Shown piece after piece: positions 5,604-8,360 of a stretch of 8,360 nt of DNA. The stretch lies in NCBI GenBank assembly GCA_016203215.1, contig JACQNF010000044.1, positions 1-8,360 on the forward strand, written 5' to 3'. The stretch is from Candidatus Woesearchaeota archaeon. GTDB taxonomy: Archaea; Nanobdellota; Nanobdellia; Woesearchaeales; GW2011-AR9. The translations under genes were made by a program, and so were the position numbers. Position 1 is the stretch's first letter, and every line of letters starts with the position of its first letter. Under the pieces are notes generated by a model, which ran no database searches, had not been told where the DNA came from, and saw only the letters and a program-made list of their open reading frames with translations.

Positions 5604-5993
5604 ATGGCGTTAACAATTCCGGAATCTATGAATGAGTGTCTCTATTTTACGAACAGATCTATTGGTAATGGCCAAGTGATGGCCTGGGTGTATCGCAAGA
5701 TCTGTCCTAAATGCAAAAAAGTAAAGATGGGCAAACCGGTCGAGGACGGAAAAGTCAAATCGCGAGCAGTGATGTACGTCTGTCCTTCGTGCGGCTATAC
5801 GGAAGCGAAAACAGAACATGAGGAAAGTCTTACGCTCGAGGCGCACTATACCTGTCCAGAATGTGGGAAGGAAGGCGAATCAACAGCCCCGTATAGGCGG
5901 AAATCATTCAAAGGTGTTCTTTCATTTGTCGTCGAGTGTGTTCATTGCCACGCTAAGATTCCATTGACCAAGAAGTTGAAAGGCGTTCGCTGA
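5604..5993 (+). CDS. Four-CxxC (double zinc-ribbon) archaeal protein
   Basis: This 129-residue soluble protein has eight cysteines in four CxxC pairs: Cys34/37, Cys60/63, Cys84/87 and Cys112/115. Their spacing (22, 20 and 24 residues between pairs) suggests two zinc ribbons in tandem. The spaces between pairs are rich in Lys and Glu, and the basic end (KKLKGVR) suits nucleic-acid or ribosome contact. The sequence before the first ribbon, MNECLYFTNRSIGNGQVMAW (9-28), looks conserved from memory of similar unnamed proteins in uncultured archaea. The true start could therefore be Met9 (5628), though the better ribosome-binding site serves 5604. I know no function for it. Its stop directly abuts the first possible metG start, so the two are very likely co-transcribed, which makes a translation-related role plausible but unproven. 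Confidence 0.85.
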   Translation: MALTIPESMNECLYFTNRSIGNGQVMAWVYRKICPKCKKVKMGKPVEDGKVKSRAVMYVCPSCGYTEAKTEHEESLTLEAHYTCPECGKEGESTAPYRRKSFKGVLSFVVECVHCHAKIPLTKKLKGVR

Positions 5994-8303
5994 GTGGAGA
6001 CGATGAAAAAGAGTCGCGCAGTCAATCCGGAAGGGCGGGGCACAAAAAGCCCTTCTCGAAAAGGATCATCCGTGAAAGTATCTCTGGTGAAAAATACGAG
6101 GATGAAATCTTCTTCTTCTGCAAGATCTTCTGCAAGGATATCTAAGGCAAAGCTTCCAAAAATGATCATCACCGCTGCTCTTCCGTATGCTAATGGTTCC
6201 ATTCACGTCGGGCATCTTTTAGAATACATCCAAGCAGACATCTATGCTCGCTTCTGTAAACTCGTTGGTAAAGATGTACTCTATATCTGCGCTTCGGATA
6301 TGCACGGGACGCCGATTGAAGTCAATGCTCAGAAAGCGCAGCTTGCGCCGGAAATTTTTGTGGAACGATATTGGAAAGAGCATCAGGAAGATTTTGCTTC
6401 TTTCCTGATCAGATTTGATAATTACTATAAGACACACTCTCCAGAGAATAAAGAGTTAGCTGAGAAATTTTTCGCCACCGCAAAAGAGAAAGGGCATATC
6501 TATCGAAAAAAAATTCCCATCATGTACTGCACGACATGCAAACGTTCGTTGCCTGACAGATATGTTAAAGGGATATGTCCGCACTGTCGCGCGCCTGATC
6601 AGTATGGGGACGTCTGTGAAAAATGCAGCCGAGTCTTGAAGAGTGCTGATCTGCTTGCTCCTCGGTGCGCTCTCTGTGGAACAACACCGAAAGTAAACGA
6701 CAGCGAGCATTACTTTTTCCGCTTAAGCGCATTTGCCAAACCGCTTCAGAAATGGTCTTTATCTGAAGAGGCTGATCTTCAGCCGGAAGTTCGTAACTGG
6801 CTTGCAGGATGGTTTGAAAAAGGTTTAGATGATTGGTGCATCTCACGTGATGCTCCCTATTTTGGTTTTGAAATTCCTAACTCTCGACAGGAAACGGGCG
6901 AGATGAAATATTTCTATGTTTGGCTCGATGCGCCGATTGGGTACATCTCATCTACCAAGGAATACTGTGTTCGTCAGAATCTGCGGTGGGAGGACTATTG
7001 GCGTAGCGGGAAAACAACTCATTTCATAGGGAAGGATATTGCCTATTTTCATTTACTGTTCTGGCCTGCACTCTTGATGGATATGGATATTCCGTTGCCG
7101 AAGATACGAGTTCACGGATTTATCACCGTCAACGGCGAGAAGATGAGTAAAAGCCGCGGCACGTTTATGACGGCGAAAGACTTTCTGAATTCTTACTCCG
7201 CAGAAGCGCTGCGTTTCTTCTATGCCAGCCACCTTGACCGAAGTGTTGTTGATGTGGATCTCAATCGGGAAGAGTTAGAAGCAGTTGTCAATAATGTTCT
7301 TCTGGGTAGTCTCGGCAACTTCTGTTACCGCACGCTGGTATTTGCAGAGAAAAATTATGGCCGTGTCTCAGCTGTTGCTGACGAGACAGACCTGATTATT
7401 CATGTCAGTGAATTGCTGGAGCAGGCTCGACAGAATTACGAAGACTTAGAATTAAAATCTGCCGTCCGAGCTATCCTTAAGATTGCTGATCTTGCGAATG
7501 CCTACTTCCAGAAAGCCGAACCGTGGAAGAATAAAGAACGTCCTGAAACGAAAGAAGCAATTGGTTTCTGTGTTAATCTTGCACGCACTCTTGCGATTGC
7601 AGTCAGCCCGATCCTCCCTTTATTTAGTCAAAAGATCTTCACTGCGTTAGGCGACACCGCGCCGTTGCAGTGGAAAGATATTCATTTTCAGTGGAAAGGG
7701 AAACTCTCTCCTGTTGAAATCCTCGTTGGAAAGATAGAATCTAAACCCAAGGAAGGGCAAAAAACAAACTCGACGTCGGATCAAAGTGGAAATGCAACAG
7801 TAGCTTCCTCTTCTCACCCATTATTCCCTGCGCATCTCGCCGTTGGCCTCGTCGAGGATGTGAAAGATCATCCAAACGCCGATTCGTTATATCTCCTCCA
7901 CGTTAATTTTGGGGATCTCGGAAAACGGCAGGTCGTGACGAGTCTGAAAAAAGTACTGGCACCTCCGTCCTTCTTGAACAAGAAATTGGTGTTCTGCGTG
8001 AATCTCAAGCCGAGCAAGTTTCGTGGCGAGCTGTCGGAAGCGATGATTTTAGGAGTAGATCACGACAACACCACGACGTTATTGGAAATGTCTCGATCAT
8101 CTCTTGGAGATGCGGTCTTGCCAGAAGGGATGGCTTTCCCAGAGAATTTTAAGCAAGCCACTCATTTTATTTCCTTTGAAACGTTTTCAGCGGTGGAATT
8201 GACCGTGAAAGAGGGGACTATTGTCTTTAATGACACGTCACTGAGATCATCAGCGGAGCGGGTTGTCGTAAAGAATATTAAAAACGGGACGAAAGTTCAT
8301 TGA
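5994..8303 (+). CDS. metG: Methionyl-tRNA synthetase with C-terminal tRNA-binding domain
   Basis: Class I synthetase that charges tRNA(Met), initiator and elongator, with methionine using ATP. Numbered from GTG 5994, the catalytic domain starts at MIITAALPYANGSIHVGH, with the HIGH box as HVGH (71-74). The connective-peptide region carries four CxxC pairs (Cys179/182, 195/198, 208/211, 225/228), the double-knuckle form usual in archaea. The KMSKS loop is at 383-387, followed by the helical anticodon-binding domain (about 430-575). A Ser/Thr/Lys-rich linker (580-608) leads to a Trbp111/EMAPII-like OB-fold from about 612 (HPNADSLYLLHV at 626-637, NLKPSKFRG at 670-678). About 60 further residues follow the OB-fold core. 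The start is uncertain: GTG 5994 abuts the previous stop, ATG 6003 has GGAG only 3 bases upstream, GTG 6072 has AAGGA at better spacing, and the conserved domain itself begins at ATG 6162. The first 56 residues are basic low-complexity sequence. Confidence 0.95.
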   Translation: METMKKSRAVNPEGRGTKSPSRKGSSVKVSLVKNTRMKSSSSARSSARISKAKLPKMIITAALPYANGSIHVGHLLEYIQADIYARFCKLVGKDVLYICASDMHGTPIEVNAQKAQLAPEIFVERYWKEHQEDFASFLIRFDNYYKTHSPENKELAEKFFATAKEKGHIYRKKIPIMYCTTCKRSLPDRYVKGICPHCRAPDQYGDVCEKCSRVLKSADLLAPRCALCGTTPKVNDSEHYFFRLSAFAKPLQKWSLSEEADLQPEVRNWLAGWFEKGLDDWCISRDAPYFGFEIPNSRQETGEMKYFYVWLDAPIGYISSTKEYCVRQNLRWEDYWRSGKTTHFIGKDIAYFHLLFWPALLMDMDIPLPKIRVHGFITVNGEKMSKSRGTFMTAKDFLNSYSAEALRFFYASHLDRSVVDVDLNREELEAVVNNVLLGSLGNFCYRTLVFAEKNYGRVSAVADETDLIIHVSELLEQARQNYEDLELKSAVRAILKIADLANAYFQKAEPWKNKERPETKEAIGFCVNLARTLAIAVSPILPLFSQKIFTALGDTAPLQWKDIHFQWKGKLSPVEILVGKIESKPKEGQKTNSTSDQSGNATVASSSHPLFPAHLAVGLVEDVKDHPNADSLYLLHVNFGDLGKRQVVTSLKKVLAPPSFLNKKLVFCVNLKPSKFRGELSEAMILGVDHDNTTTLLEMSRSSLGDAVLPEGMAFPENFKQATHFISFETFSAVELTVKEGTIVFNDTSLRSSAERVVVKNIKNGTKVH
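6114..6137 (+). repeat. 12-bp tandem repeat in metG 5' extension
   Basis: TCTTCTGCAAGA (6114-6125) is followed at once by TCTTCTGCAAGG (6126-6137), a tandem pair differing at one base. In frame it encodes SSAR twice, within the basic low-complexity N-terminal stretch. This suggests that part of the extension grew by slippage or local duplication. Confidence 0.8.
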
Positions 8304-8360
8304 TGGTCTGACTATCTATTTGATATTATTGTAAGTTGTAGATGATTTGATTATCTTTGA

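Noticed and set aside
8304..8360. Terminator or promoter downstream of metG
   Set aside because: AT-rich, but with no clear T-run, hairpin or well-placed TATA element that I could defend.

Overview
The window looks like ordinary chromosome from an archaeon. It holds seven convincing protein genes, plus a short duplicated fragment of one of them. Lineage markers are GatE (the archaeal-only Glu-tRNA(Gln) amidotransferase subunit), a short archaeal-type triosephosphate isomerase, and a methionyl-tRNA synthetase with two zinc knuckles. Apparently leaderless promoters and a small multi-CxxC protein of a kind I associate with uncultured archaea also fit. A DPANN-type archaeon (Woesearchaeota/Pacearchaeota-like) from a metagenome is my best guess, but the phylum is inference. 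I see no tRNA or rRNA gene, CRISPR array, transposase or phage gene.

The left half (57-4621) is a minus-strand run, read right to left: a DUF444 (YeaH/YhbH-like) von Willebrand-type protein, a 40-codon copy of the gatE start, gatE itself, a DUF1461 four-helix membrane protein, a 61-residue hydrophobic membrane protein, and tpiA. From the gatE copy onward every junction overlaps by 1 to 26 bases, which suggests one translationally coupled operon. The gatE start region (3287-3487) is the most unusual stretch. The ribosome-binding site and first 15 codons of gatE occur twice, 119 bases apart, with a third degenerate trace and a hairpin-rich spacer between the copies.

A short divergent intergenic region (4622-4697) has a TATA-like element at about the right distance from each start for leaderless transcription in both directions. 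The right half (4698-8303) is a plus-strand run: a compact DegT-like PLP-fold protein, a 63-base gap, a two-zinc-ribbon protein, and metG directly abutting it. Two of the genes concern aminoacyl-tRNA supply (gatE makes Gln-tRNA(Gln), metG makes Met-tRNA), one is glycolytic/gluconeogenic (tpiA), and the others have no assigned reaction.

The flanks are short. Bases 1-56 follow tpiA and hold only a weak T-run terminator candidate. Bases 8304-8360 after metG are AT-rich and I see nothing definable there. No stretch longer than 300 bases lacks a gene. I found no convincing new defence or mobile system. The items most worth checking are the gatE 5' duplication, the C-terminal extension of MetRS, and the compact PLP protein.
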